Shown: piece after piece, positions 1 through 8,112 of the stretch | Layout of the letters: each line of letters starts with the position of its first letter | Position numbering within the stretch: position 1 is the stretch's first letter | Assembly: GCA_002840715.1 (NCBI GenBank) | Contig: PHBW01000009.1 | Coordinates: forward strand, 108,489-172,488 | Source of the DNA: Chloroflexi bacterium HGW-Chloroflexi-4 | GTDB lineage: Bacteria; Chloroflexota; Anaerolineae; Anaerolineales; Anaerolineaceae | Direction: 5' to 3' | Length of the DNA: 64,000 nt | Notes under the pieces: generated by a model | The model's database searches: none | What the model saw: the letters and a program-made list of their open reading frames with translations, nothing else | Told to the model about the DNA's origin: nothing | Translations under genes and position numbers: made by a program

Positions 1-24
1 CTAAACGGAAGGAGGCACAACAAT

Positions 25-75
25 ATGGAAAAAGTCATCTCAACCTCAAAAAGTGTATTGTTGCGCGCCTCGTGA
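25..75 (+). other. possible 16-codon leader ORF
   Basis: A short open frame, ATG to TGA, encodes a 16-residue peptide beginning MEKVISTSKS. It has a strong GGAGG ribosome site at 11-15, nine bases before the ATG. A perfect intrinsic terminator follows 36 bases after its stop and lies between it and the RIO kinase gene. It could be a leader peptide, a short real gene, or chance. I do not recognise the peptide. Confidence 0.3.
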
Positions 76-111
76 AGCCGGATTAGACTATTCTCAATCC
101 CCGAACTCATG

Positions 112-142
112 CCACAGGTGCTCAACACCTGTGGTTTTTTTT
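112..142 (+). terminator. intrinsic terminator upstream of the RIO kinase gene
   Basis: A perfect 9-bp stem, CCACAGGTG with CACCTGTGG, encloses the loop CTCAA and is followed by eight T residues. It ends transcription coming from upstream of the window or from the short ORF at 25-75. It could also act as an attenuator for the kinase gene that starts 48 bases later. Confidence 0.85.
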
Positions 143-189
143 ATCCCGCAGTATCATGAACAGTTTTAACCTAACAAAGAGTGGATCAA

Positions 190-1221
190 ATGACATTACG
201 CAATACAACTGATAATTACGACCTCATCGACCTGGATGAGATGGAAGCAGTACCTGCAATCAAGAATTTAAAAGCAGTTAAGAAACCCAACAAGCCCAAA
301 TCCAACGTGGTCAGAAAGACCGAGAAACCGCTGGAATTGAAAATGATTGAGGCTGCCATCGAGCAAGACAGCTTCAAGTTCTCTTACCACGCCTCGCGTC
401 ACGAATACGGCTGGATCGTGGATTCCCTCAAGGAGTTTTACGAGCAGCACTGGTTTGAAGACATCCTCGGCAAAGCCAAGGGCGGCAAGGAAGCCAACGT
501 TTACATCTGTCGCGCCCCTGAAAAGATCGGCAAACCCCTGCTGGCGGCCAAGGTTTACCGTCCGCGCATGTTTAGAAACTTGCGCAAAGATCATCTCTAC
601 CGCGAAGGCCGCGAAAACCTGGATGTTAACGGCAAGGTTGTGTTGGACGAGCGCGCCTATCATGCGATGCAGAAGCGCTCGGCCTACGGGCTGGAGCTGC
701 TGCACACCTCCTGGGTCGGGCATGAATTCCTCACCATGCAGGTGCTTTACGAAGGCGGTGTGGATCTTCCCCGGCCGTATGCCAGCAGCAACAATGCCAT
801 CATGATGGATTACATCGGGGACGAGATCAACGCCGCGCCTGCCTTGAATGAGATCAACCTGACTCCATCTGAAGCAAAGCCACTCTTTCAGCGTGTGCTG
901 CATAACATCGAACTCATGCTGGCCTGCAATCGCGTCCACGCGGATCTTTCCGCCTACAACATTCTCTACTGGGAAGGTGAGATCACTCTGATTGACTTTC
1001 CGCAGGCCGTCAACCCCGAAGAAAACCACAACGCCTGGCGCATCTTTGCCCGCGATGTGCAGCGTGTTTGCGAATACTTCAAGGCTCAGGGGGTGCCGTC
1101 TGATCCGCAGGCATTGGCAGTCAAAATGTGGAAGTCCAAAGGCCGCGCCACCCAGCCCGAAATCGACCCGCACTTCCTTGACCCCGACAAAGACGAAGAC
1201 CGGCGCGTGTGGCAAGGCTAA
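190..1221 (+). CDS. RIO-type atypical protein kinase
   Basis: This resembles the RIO family of atypical serine/threonine kinases, which in archaea and eukaryotes act in ribosome maturation and also occur scattered in bacteria. Numbered from the upstream GTG at 181, it has the RIO phosphate-binding loop GGKEANVY (about 101-108), the ATP lysine in AAKVYRPRMF (K124), the catalytic loop HADLSAYN (253-260) and the metal-binding aspartate in IDFPQ (271-275). All catalytic residues are therefore present. ATG 190 is preferred over GTG 181 because GAGTGG sits just before it. The N-terminal 50 residues are Lys-rich and probably disordered. The bacterial substrate is unknown. Confidence 0.85.
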   Translation: MTLRNTTDNYDLIDLDEMEAVPAIKNLKAVKKPNKPKSNVVRKTEKPLELKMIEAAIEQDSFKFSYHASRHEYGWIVDSLKEFYEQHWFEDILGKAKGGKEANVYICRAPEKIGKPLLAAKVYRPRMFRNLRKDHLYREGRENLDVNGKVVLDERAYHAMQKRSAYGLELLHTSWVGHEFLTMQVLYEGGVDLPRPYASSNNAIMMDYIGDEINAAPALNEINLTPSEAKPLFQRVLHNIELMLACNRVHADLSAYNILYWEGEITLIDFPQAVNPEENHNAWRIFARDVQRVCEYFKAQGVPSDPQALAVKMWKSKGRATQPEIDPHFLDPDKDEDRRVWQG

Positions 1222-1234
1222 AAAAAATAAACAA

Positions 1235-1264
1235 AAAACATCCGGGTCACAACCCGGATGTTTT
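1235..1264. terminator. bidirectional terminator between convergent genes
   Basis: An 11-bp stem, AACATCCGGGT pairing with ACCCGGATGTT around the loop CACA, is flanked by A runs on the left and T residues on the right. It sits between the convergent RIO kinase and CDF-like genes and can serve both strands. Confidence 0.8.
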
Positions 1265-1266
1265 CG

Positions 1267-1911
1267 CTAACAACTGCAATGTTCATGAACCCCGCGGGCT
1301 TTTTCAAAAGCTTCTTTGCCTTCAGAAAAGGCAAACCAGGCGATGCCCAGCGCGCCAAGCACATCCAGCAGACCAAAGCCTGTCAGGGCAAAGGTCAGGC
1401 TTGAGATCAGCAGCACACCAGACATATAGATGCAGGTTTTGGTACAGTTTGCGTCCGAGATGATCGCGGCGGAATTAAGTTCGCGGCCGGTTTTCAATTT
1501 GGCGCGGTAAAGAAAGATCATCACTGAAAGCGAGATCAGCGAAATGATGATGCCGCCGAGTGTGGTCTCGGGCCGCTGCCGGTTGATCAGGCTGAGGATG
1601 GATGTCACCACCAGTCCAGCGGTCAACAAATAGAAACCAACACCGGTCATCTTTAATGCCAGACCTTCAAAAGAAGAGCGTGGTGAGTCAGGATTCTTGA
1701 ATGTGCGCAGCAGCATTACAGTGATGCCGATGGCAGAGATTACTTCAACAAAACTATCTATGCCGAAACCGAAGAGCGCCAGTGTTTCATCCTGGGCGCC
1801 GAAAAATGTCGAAAAACCGCCCTCCACCAGGTTGGCGAGGATGGTAAAAGCACTTAGCCACAGCGCGATTTTCATGTACTTTTGATCGTTACGAAAGAGT
1901 TGAGAGTCCAT
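1267..1911 (-). CDS. cation-diffusion-facilitator-like membrane protein
   Basis: A 214-residue integral membrane protein with about five or six hydrophobic segments. The segment GFGIDSFVEVISA resembles the metal-coordinating second helix of cation diffusion facilitators, and SDANCTKTC resembles a second ligand helix. The tail ends HEHCSC, a likely metal-binding end. The usual cytoplasmic C-terminal domain of the CDF family is missing, so this is a short or divergent member. The role (divalent metal export) is inferred from family resemblance only. It is monocistronic and convergent with the RIO kinase gene. Confidence 0.6.
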   Translation of the reverse strand: MDSQLFRNDQKYMKIALWLSAFTILANLVEGGFSTFFGAQDETLALFGFGIDSFVEVISAIGITVMLLRTFKNPDSPRSSFEGLALKMTGVGFYLLTAGLVVTSILSLINRQRPETTLGGIIISLISLSVMIFLYRAKLKTGRELNSAAIISDANCTKTCIYMSGVLLISSLTFALTGFGLLDVLGALGIAWFAFSEGKEAFEKARGVHEHCSC

Positions 1912-1984
1912 TTTATTACTCCAATTAAGATATTATAACTCTAATATTTTTGTAAAAAGATTTATGAACAATTTTATAACCCGG

Positions 1985-1990
1985 TATAAT
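1985..1990 (+). promoter_or_regulatory. -10 element for the HIT protein gene
   Basis: A consensus TATAAT. It overlaps the most upstream ATG of the frame (1989), so translation must begin later, at 1995 or more likely at 2010. Confidence 0.6.
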
Positions 1991-2009
1991 GGGGATGTTG
2001 CGGAGGGAT

Positions 2010-2378
2010 ATGTCTGACTTGAAGCGAAAAATCCTTTACAGCAAGATGGTCAGTGGGCTGATTAGCTTTCTCTTTGCCCACGCGGATAAACTGGTTCCGG
2101 TCAACCGTTTGAGAGAAACCCAATCCTGGCTGGCTTTCACGCATCCAAACCCGGCTTACCCGGTTCACATTCTGATAGTGCCGAAACGCAAAATCACCAA
2201 TTGGATGGAACTTCCTCAAAACGATCCCGTATTATACGCTGAGTTTGTGGCTTTGACGCAGGGCATGATCAAAGATTTTTGCCTTGAAGCTGCGGGCTAT
2301 CGTCTGATCGTTAACGGCGGTATTCATCAAGATTTTCCTCACTTGCATATCCACCTTGTGGCAGGCGATGCCATTTAA
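2010..2378 (+). CDS. HIT family hydrolase
   Basis: A histidine-triad protein of about 122 residues. The signature HLHIHLVAG near the C terminus supplies the catalytic histidine triad. The family hydrolyses or transfers nucleotides from phosphoramidate and dinucleoside substrates. The core, with TQSWLAFTHPNP and VHILIVPKRK, matches the HIT fold. ATG 2010 is chosen because GGAGGG lies just before it and because the two upstream ATGs fall on or next to the -10 box. The substrate cannot be deduced. The nitroreductase gene follows after 15 bases, so the two are probably cotranscribed. Confidence 0.85.
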   Translation: MSDLKRKILYSKMVSGLISFLFAHADKLVPVNRLRETQSWLAFTHPNPAYPVHILIVPKRKITNWMELPQNDPVLYAEFVALTQGMIKDFCLEAAGYRLIVNGGIHQDFPHLHIHLVAGDAI

Positions 2379-2393
2379 ATATCAGGAGGACAC

Positions 2394-2993
2394 ATGAACG
2401 ATTTTCTGGATGTTTTCTTCAAACGGCGCAGTGTTCGCAAGTTCACCAAGGAACCTGTCTCTCGCGAAGACTTGATCACCCTGCTTAAAGCGGGTATGTC
2501 CGGTCCGTCGGGAATGAATGCCCAACCCTGGGAGTTTGTGGTTATCACTGATGAAGAGACCTTGGCAAAAATCCGAAAGAATCTGATGTTTGCCAAAATG
2601 AAGGGCACGGCTGCCATCTGTGTTTTGGGCAGCAAACGCATGCAAACCAACAAGGCAGGTGATAAGTTTTGGGAGCAAGATTGTGCCGCCGCCACCGAAA
2701 ACATTCTGCTGGCAGCTACTGCCATGGGGCTAGGTGCGGTGTGGATCGGTATCCACCCCGTTCATGTCTTTGAGCGCCAGGTAAAAAGTATCTTGAATCT
2801 ACCCACAGGTGTTACACCATTCAACCTGATCATCATTGGCCACCCTGCCGAAGAAAAAGAAGCACGCACCCAATATGATGAGAAACGGGTGCATTGGGGA
2901 GTGTTTCCGCGAACCGGTAAAGAAAAATGGAAAGAAAAAGATGCAGAATTATCGGATGTAGAAAAGAGGGAGCATGACATACACGATCTCTGA
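2394..2993 (+). CDS. nitroreductase family FMN oxidoreductase
   Basis: A 199-residue nitroreductase-fold protein. The N-terminal FFKRRSVRKF is the typical FMN phosphate-binding start, and SGPSGMNAQPWEFVVI is the second FMN-contact segment. AMGLGAVWIGI is the usual helix near the flavin. Members reduce nitro compounds, quinones or flavins with NAD(P)H, and the physiological substrate is not evident here. The start has a good AGGAGG site. The stop overlaps the next gene by 20 bases, so HIT, nitroreductase and GNAT form one operon. Confidence 0.9.
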   Translation: MNDFLDVFFKRRSVRKFTKEPVSREDLITLLKAGMSGPSGMNAQPWEFVVITDEETLAKIRKNLMFAKMKGTAAICVLGSKRMQTNKAGDKFWEQDCAAATENILLAATAMGLGAVWIGIHPVHVFERQVKSILNLPTGVTPFNLIIIGHPAEEKEARTQYDEKRVHWGVFPRTGKEKWKEKDAELSDVEKREHDIHDL

Positions 2994-3420
2994 AATGACT
3001 AAAGAGGATTACGCCGAGGCCTACGCGCTCTGGCAGCGCCTTCCAGGCATTGGCTTGAGCGATGCAGATTCCTCCTGCGCCATCGGTAGTTTTTTAGACC
3101 GCAACCCCGGGTTGTGCTTTGTAGCCCGTGTGGGTGATGTTATGGTCGGCACCTGTCTGGCTGGCTCAGACGGACGTCGCGGTTATCTCTATCATTTGGC
3201 GGTGGATCCTGGTGTTAGGCGTCAGGGCATCGGTCAGGCATTGGTGGAAAAAACGTTTGAGGCGCTCAAAGCCGCAAATATTCACAAATGTCATATCATG
3301 GTGTTCAAAGACAATGAACTGGGGTTGTCTTTTTGGCAGGCATCTGGTTGGAAACTGCGCGAAGATATCGCCATCCTGTCTTATGATCTGGTTGAGCCGC
3401 AAAAGGCTTCACCTTGTTGA
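2974..3420 (+). CDS. GNAT family N-acetyltransferase
   Basis: A 148-residue GNAT protein. Acetyl-CoA binding motif A is visible as LAVDPGVRRQGIGQAL (about 73-88), and the C-terminal NELGLSFWQASGWKL is the motif-B region. It resembles YpeA-type acetyltransferases. The acceptor is unknown. The start overlaps the end of the nitroreductase gene by 20 bases, which suggests translational coupling. Confidence 0.85.
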   Translation: MTYTISEMTKEDYAEAYALWQRLPGIGLSDADSSCAIGSFLDRNPGLCFVARVGDVMVGTCLAGSDGRRGYLYHLAVDPGVRRQGIGQALVEKTFEALKAANIHKCHIMVFKDNELGLSFWQASGWKLREDIAILSYDLVEPQKASPC

Positions 3421-3457
3421 TTTCTTATAAAATCCATGGTGGATTACAATATAGGCC

Positions 3458-4048
3458 ATGAAAAGACTGCTCATTTCAATTTTTGTGATGCTGATTCTAT
3501 CGGCTTGTGAAAGACCAGCAACCATTTCAAATTGGTCTCCGATTAACGACCGCAGCACACCTGTGCCGACCTCCTCACCTACAATAAACTCAGATCCAGT
3601 GCAGACATCAGCTGCAACCTCTGTTGTGACTCCCCAGGTTGCGACACCACTGCCGACTCTTGATCTTGAGAAATTTCCCAATCCACTCCCTGGTTCCATG
3701 AAAGGTTATGAGTTGGTTTCATGGCAAACTGGAGATGACTGGAACTTCACCCTAATCACCGGCACCAACCGCTCAAAAACCTTTGAAGAATTGATGACCG
3801 CAGATAGTCAGGTAAGTGAAAACGGATTTATGAAGATCACTGTAACGGGCATCGATCCGATCAAGCAGGTTTTGGCCATGCTGCCTGAAAAATCAGAGGT
3901 ATTATGGAGCGGTATGGATCTTTCAGGACTGGTACCTGAGGGGACAGTTTATTTTGCTTATCCAGAAAAACAAATCAGGGACGATTTGATCAGTTTTTGT
4001 TCTAATAATAATGTGGCACTTGAAATTCTTGCGGAGCCAGGAAAATGA
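3458..4048 (+). CDS. lipoprotein of unknown function
   Basis: A 196-residue secreted protein with a lipoprotein signal peptide: basic MKR, a hydrophobic core and the lipobox LSAC (cysteine about residue 17). A Pro/Ser/Thr-rich linker (about 30-68) separates the lipid anchor from a C-terminal domain of about 125 residues that I do not recognise. The stop overlaps the adenosine deaminase start by 4 bases (ATGA), so the two genes are coupled. It probably lies on the outer face of the membrane. Confidence 0.75.
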   Translation: MKRLLISIFVMLILSACERPATISNWSPINDRSTPVPTSSPTINSDPVQTSAATSVVTPQVATPLPTLDLEKFPNPLPGSMKGYELVSWQTGDDWNFTLITGTNRSKTFEELMTADSQVSENGFMKITVTGIDPIKQVLAMLPEKSEVLWSGMDLSGLVPEGTVYFAYPEKQIRDDLISFCSNNNVALEILAEPGK

Positions 4049-5058
4049 CCCTCTCAACGATTAATCCCTCCTTGCCCCTGATAGATTTGCACCACCATCT
4101 TGATGGAAGTGTCAGACTTGAAACCATCCTTGACCTTGGTCTCAAACACAACCTGCCTCTTCCTGCTAAAACACTTAAAGGATTGCAGCCGTTTGTTCAG
4201 GTGACTGATCAACAACCGGGAGTAATGGCATTCATTGAAAAGTTCAAGTGGATGGTCGGTGTTTTGGTGGATTACGATGCCTGCCGGCGCATTGCATATG
4301 AAAATGTCGAAGACGCAGCCAGTCAGGGTATTGATTACATTGAATTGCGTTACAGCCCATGGTTCATGGCCGAAGCCCATGCACTCAATCCTCAAGGGGT
4401 CGTGGAGGCAGTTACTGATGGCATCCGCGCAGGTGAACGCGAATTCGGCGTTCGCGCTAATCAAATCGGCATTCTTTCTCGCCACTACGGACCGGAAATC
4501 GCGCACAAAGAGTTATCTGCTTTATTGAGCTGTAAAAATGAGATCACAGCGCTTGATCTGGCCGGCGACGAAGGGAATTTTCCGGGGGAGTTGTTTGTCG
4601 ATCATTTCAATAAAGCCCGTGAAGCTGGCTGGCATATTACCGTTCATGCCGGTGAGATTAAAGGCCCTCAATCCATCTGGCAGGCCATCCGTGAATTGAA
4701 AGCTGAGCGCATCGGCCACGCCGTGCATGCCATGGAGGATCCTGCTCTGATAGCCTACATGGCTGAGCACTGTATAGGTGTGGAGTGCTGTCTTACCAGC
4801 AATGTGCAGACTTCTACAGTGAGTGATTATCAGTCCCATCCTATGAGCGGCTTTCTCCAAAATGGATTATTAGCCACATTGAATACAGACGATCCAGGCA
4901 TCAGCGCCATTGACTTGCATTTTGAATATCAGGTCGCCGCGCCTGCTGCTGGCTTAACATATGACCAGATCAAACAGGCGCAAAAGAATGCAATCGACAT
5001 CGCATTCCTCGGCAGGGTTGAAAAACAACAATTGATTGATAAGAAAAAGGTGAATTAA
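4045..5058 (+). CDS. add: adenosine deaminase
   Basis: A 337-residue member of the adenosine/AMP deaminase family, which converts adenosine to inosine in purine salvage. Zinc and catalytic residues are visible in order: LHHHLDGS (16-18 region), the VHAGE motif near 200 (zinc histidine and catalytic glutamate), RIGHAVHA, and LNTDDPG (near 278, catalytic aspartates). Length matches the family. Adenine or another aminopurine as substrate is possible, because related deaminases share these motifs. It overlaps the upstream lipoprotein gene by 4 bases. Confidence 0.9.
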   Translation: MTLSTINPSLPLIDLHHHLDGSVRLETILDLGLKHNLPLPAKTLKGLQPFVQVTDQQPGVMAFIEKFKWMVGVLVDYDACRRIAYENVEDAASQGIDYIELRYSPWFMAEAHALNPQGVVEAVTDGIRAGEREFGVRANQIGILSRHYGPEIAHKELSALLSCKNEITALDLAGDEGNFPGELFVDHFNKAREAGWHITVHAGEIKGPQSIWQAIRELKAERIGHAVHAMEDPALIAYMAEHCIGVECCLTSNVQTSTVSDYQSHPMSGFLQNGLLATLNTDDPGISAIDLHFEYQVAAPAAGLTYDQIKQAQKNAIDIAFLGRVEKQQLIDKKKVN

Positions 5059-5063
5059 ATAAA

Positions 5064-5083
5064 AAAGGAGGGCAAGCTCCTTT
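5064..5083. terminator. weak hairpin between convergent genes
   Basis: A 7-bp stem AAAGGAG / CTCCTTT with a 6-base loop lies just after the deaminase stop. An A run precedes it and a short T run follows. It is a plausible terminator for either strand, but less GC-rich than the others here. Confidence 0.45.
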
Positions 5084-5095
5084 ATGGGTGTGTTT

Positions 5096-5458
5096 TTACA
5101 ATCCCACCAAAAAATCCATGGCTTCATCGCGGGTTTTGAAGGTGGTGAAGTCTCGGCCTGAGAATTTTGATACCGCAGAAAGCGCTACCTGCAGCAAGCC
5201 GTTCATACCGACTACAGTCGCTTTTTTGATAAATGGCGTGTTGGCAGTAGTAAATTCCTTCATCTGGGTTAACATATCAGAATTAAAAGAACATCCGGTT
5301 GCGTCAAAGACCGCTAATACCGAGCCTTTAGGTTCTGAAGCGATCATCCCCTGCGCTTTTTTTATGGTGGTTGTAAACTCCGACCCCGGGTTTAGGTATG
5401 AAAAATCCTCCACCAGAATTTTCTTTCCTTTGTAAGTGATAAATTGTACCCGTTCCAT
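5096..5458 (-). CDS. STAS/SpoIIAA-like domain protein
   Basis: A 120-residue soluble protein. The pattern KILVEDFSYL ... VLAVFDATGC ... VVGMNGLLQVAL ... FKTRDEAMDFLVGL resembles small SpoIIAA/STAS-like proteins: alternating strands and helices, a conserved D-A-T region and a final helix after DEA. The function is unknown, and STAS domains usually bind partners or ligands in signalling. It is monocistronic and convergent with the deaminase gene. Confidence 0.55.
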   Translation of the reverse strand: MERVQFITYKGKKILVEDFSYLNPGSEFTTTIKKAQGMIASEPKGSVLAVFDATGCSFNSDMLTQMKEFTTANTPFIKKATVVGMNGLLQVALSAVSKFSGRDFTTFKTRDEAMDFLVGL

Positions 5459-5585
5459 ATAAAAATCCTTTCACAAATCTTCTTCATCACTAATCTAGGG
5501 TAAAACAAATAAGGAAACAGTAAATCTGGCGTAAAATAATGGATTTTAACCAATTTCTGTATAGATGATGCTTGTTTTGTGACTA

Positions 5586-5594
5586 TGCTATAAT
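5586..5594 (+). promoter_or_regulatory. extended -10 promoter of the epimerase gene
   Basis: TGCTATAAT is an extended -10 with consensus TATAAT at 5589-5594. No good -35 lies at 16-18 bp spacing, which fits an extended -10 promoter. The TTG start lies 33 bases downstream. Confidence 0.65.
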
Positions 5595-5626
5595 GTTGGT
5601 CACACTAAAAAAGAGAGAATTGAGCA

Positions 5627-6553
5627 TTGAGATATCTAATTACCGGTGTTGCAGGTTTTCTTGGTTCCGCCCTGGCAAATGCGTTGGTCGCGGACGGCCA
5701 CTCAGTAATTGGAATTGATGACCTTTCAACCGGTGACCCCAACAAATTGGTCAGTGGTGTGCAATTCAACCGGGCAGACGTTAATGACCGACCCAAGCTG
5801 TGGTCACTCTTACAAGAGGTCGATTGTGTCTATCATCTGGCAGCCCGTGTGATCGTTCCTGAATCTATTCTATATCCCCGTGAATATAATCAGGTTAATG
5901 TTGGCGGCACCGTCACCCTCATGGAGGCTATGCGAGATGTGGGTGTCAGACGCGTCGTATTTATCTCATCCGGCACAGTCTATGGCAACCAACCTGTTCA
6001 GCCGGTTACTGAAGACGCCATCCCCAATCCGCGTTCCCCTTATGCAGTCTCTAAATTAGCTGCCGAGTTTTACGTAAAATCCATCGGTTCGTTATGGGGC
6101 ATCGAAACCGTCAATTTGCGGGTTTTTAATGCCTACGGACCTGGCCAGCGCCGTCCGCCAGTCCACACACCAGTCATCCCAGGTTTTCTACGCCAGGCTT
6201 TTGAAAATGGCACCATTGTCATCCATGGAGATGGCAATCAAACCCGTGACTATGTCTACCGAGATGATGTGGTTGCAGCCATGAAATCCGCTTCGACCGC
6301 ACCTGAGATTAATAAATTGACCATCAATGTCGGCAGTGGCACAGAAATAAATCTTCGTGATCTTTCAAAATTGGCGATTGACGTCACAGGTGGAACTCCA
6401 GAAATCGTATATAACCCGCGTAATGAAGGCGGCTTGAGCCGCTTGTGTGCTGATCTCACATTGGCACGTGATAAACTGGGTTATGAACCCAAAGTATCTC
6501 TGGAAGAAGGCTTGAAATTGACCTTTGACCAGGATATTCGCATTAAATCCTGA
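5627..6553 (+). CDS. NAD-dependent nucleotide-sugar epimerase/dehydratase
   Basis: A 308-residue extended short-chain dehydrogenase, close in style to UDP-glucose 4-epimerases. It has the NAD-binding loop TGVAGFLG (6-13), a DDLSTG acidic end of strand 2, SSGTVYG (near 114) and the catalytic YAVSK (near 139-143). VFNAYGPGQRR and DGNQTRDYVYRDD are typical sugar-nucleotide contacts. The start is TTG with GAGAG upstream. The exact substrate cannot be told. It precedes an operon that includes a sugar acyltransferase, so a role in surface-sugar synthesis is plausible. Confidence 0.85.
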   Translation: MRYLITGVAGFLGSALANALVADGHSVIGIDDLSTGDPNKLVSGVQFNRADVNDRPKLWSLLQEVDCVYHLAARVIVPESILYPREYNQVNVGGTVTLMEAMRDVGVRRVVFISSGTVYGNQPVQPVTEDAIPNPRSPYAVSKLAAEFYVKSIGSLWGIETVNLRVFNAYGPGQRRPPVHTPVIPGFLRQAFENGTIVIHGDGNQTRDYVYRDDVVAAMKSASTAPEINKLTINVGSGTEINLRDLSKLAIDVTGGTPEIVYNPRNEGGLSRLCADLTLARDKLGYEPKVSLEEGLKLTFDQDIRIKS

Positions 6554-6610
6554 TCCATCCCAAATGAAAAACTAAAACCTCCTGATGGGATTATGAAGAT
6601 TCCTTTTAGG

Positions 6611-6616
6611 TATAAT
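6611..6616 (+). promoter_or_regulatory. -10 element giving a leaderless aag transcript
   Basis: A perfect TATAAT with only six bases between it and the ATG at 6623. Transcription would start at or next to the initiator A, and there is no ribosome site. The message is therefore predicted to be leaderless. Confidence 0.6.
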
Positions 6617-6622
6617 TACTAA

Positions 6623-7216
6623 ATGACCTGTCTGCCAAAAAGTTTTTATCATGATGAGGTCACGCTTGTTGCACGCCGATTATTGGGAATGCGCTTGATT
6701 CGCAAACTGGAGGGCGTTCGCACTGGCGGCATTATTGTTGAAACTGAAGCCTATCGCGGCGAAGAGGATTTGGCTTGTCATGCGCGGGTTGGTAAAACAA
6801 AGCGCAACGCCATGCTCTATGAGGATGGCGGCAAGGCTTATGTCTATTTCACTTACGGCATGCATTGGTTGGTAAATGCAGTCACAGGTGAAGTGGGTTT
6901 CCCTGCCGCGGTGTTGATCAGGGCTATTCTGCCGCTTGAAGGTTTGGATGGCATTCAAGCCAGACGAAATAACCGTCCGCAATCAGAATGGTGTGATGGA
7001 CCAGCGAAAATCTGCCAGGCGCTCGCGATTGACGGAAAACTCAGCGGGAGCTTGCTTTATCAAGAGAACGGAGAATTGTGGATTGAAGAAGGAGAGCCGG
7101 TGGCGGATAATTTAGTGAAAACCAGTCCACGGATTGGATTGGGCGCCACCCCGGACCCCTGGAAGAGCCTTCCCTGGCGATTTTTTGTTGATTCGCAATA
7201 CATTGTAAACACATGA
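6623..7216 (+). CDS. aag: DNA-3-methyladenine glycosylase (AAG/MPG family)
   Basis: A 197-residue alkyladenine DNA glycosylase, which removes alkylated and deaminated purines in base-excision repair. Family signatures are IVETEAYRGEEDLACHA (catalytic glutamate), YVYFTYGMHWLVN (intercalating-loop region), LIRAILP and CDGPAKICQALAI. SPRIGL near the end is also typical. The length is normal for bacterial members. It appears to be the first gene of an operon: its stop overlaps the E1 alpha start by 4 bases. That pairing with a dehydrogenase-like system has no obvious functional logic. Confidence 0.92.
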   Translation: MTCLPKSFYHDEVTLVARRLLGMRLIRKLEGVRTGGIIVETEAYRGEEDLACHARVGKTKRNAMLYEDGGKAYVYFTYGMHWLVNAVTGEVGFPAAVLIRAILPLEGLDGIQARRNNRPQSEWCDGPAKICQALAIDGKLSGSLLYQENGELWIEEGEPVADNLVKTSPRIGLGATPDPWKSLPWRFFVDSQYIVNT

Positions 7217-8112
7217 CACTTGAAGAAGATTATTACCGAGATATGCTGCGCATCAGGCGGTTTGAAGAAACCGTTCTGGATGAATTTAAACGTGGCGTTT
7301 TTTCGGGCACAACCCACACCTCGATCGGACAGGAAGCCAATGCCGTCGGGGTGATCCGTCAGCTGCTGCCTGATGACATCATTCTCACCAACCACCGCTG
7401 CCATGGACACTTCCTTGCCTATGGCGGTGATATGCGCGCCTTGTTTGCAGAATTAATGGGCAGGCAGACCGGCATTTGCGGAGGACGCGGTGGTTCTCAG
7501 CACATTCATTATAAGAACTTGTATTCAAATGGTGTGCAGGGCGGTATTGTGCCCATCGCTGTCGGCATGGCCCTGGCCGAAAAACAAAAGAAATCTGAAG
7601 CGGCTGTGGTGGTTTTCATCGGTGATGGCACCCTCGGTGAGGGTGTGATCTATGAAGCTTTTAATATGGCAAGTTTATGGTCCGCACCATTATTGATTGT
7701 GGTCGAGAACAACCATATTGCCCAGACCACCCCCACCGAATATGCTCTGGCCGGGGATATTCGCATGCGTTTTCAAGCCTTTGGCATACCGGCGCTTGAA
7801 CTAGATACCAGCAGCGTGATGGAAATTGCCGGCAACACCTTTCAATTGATGCGTGAAGTGCACGAAGATTATTCACCCCGTGCCCTTATTTTGAATACCC
7901 AACGCTTTGGTCCCCATTCCAAGGGGGATGATACCCGTTCAGAAGAAGTTGTTGCTTTGCTCAAAGAACAGCACGATCCCCTCGCGATTATGGAAAGACA
8001 GCTTTCTTCTGCTTCAGTCAGCAGCATCCGTTCCGAAGTGGAACAGGAAGTCAAAGCAGCCTTTGAGACTGCCCTGGCAGACCCCGTAGCGCGCATGGAG
8101 GGCAGGGCATGA
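7213..8112 (+). CDS. 2-oxoacid dehydrogenase-type E1 alpha subunit
   Basis: A 299-residue thiamine-diphosphate enzyme subunit of the pyruvate/acetoin/branched-chain dehydrogenase E1 alpha family. The ThDP/magnesium motif GDGTLGEG begins near residue 137 and ends in VENNHIAQ. The N-terminal RRFEETVLDEF and GGRGGSQHIH segments are typical. It is about 20-60 residues shorter than most PDH E1 alpha chains and lacks an extended N terminus, resembling acetoin-dehydrogenase types. It overlaps the downstream E1 beta gene by 4 bases. With E1 beta it should decarboxylate a 2-oxoacid and acylate a lipoyl domain. The substrate is unknown. Confidence 0.88.
   Translation: MTLEEDYYRDMLRIRRFEETVLDEFKRGVFSGTTHTSIGQEANAVGVIRQLLPDDIILTNHRCHGHFLAYGGDMRALFAELMGRQTGICGGRGGSQHIHYKNLYSNGVQGGIVPIAVGMALAEKQKKSEAAVVVFIGDGTLGEGVIYEAFNMASLWSAPLLIVVENNHIAQTTPTEYALAGDIRMRFQAFGIPALELDTSSVMEIAGNTFQLMREVHEDYSPRALILNTQRFGPHSKGDDTRSEEVVALLKEQHDPLAIMERQLSSASVSSIRSEVEQEVKAAFETALADPVARMEGRA

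Noticed and set aside
268-1215. A 315-codon open frame on the minus strand opposite the RIO kinase
   Set aside because: It mirrors the kinase gene in antisense, has no ribosome site and codes no recognisable protein, while the plus strand has intact kinase motifs.
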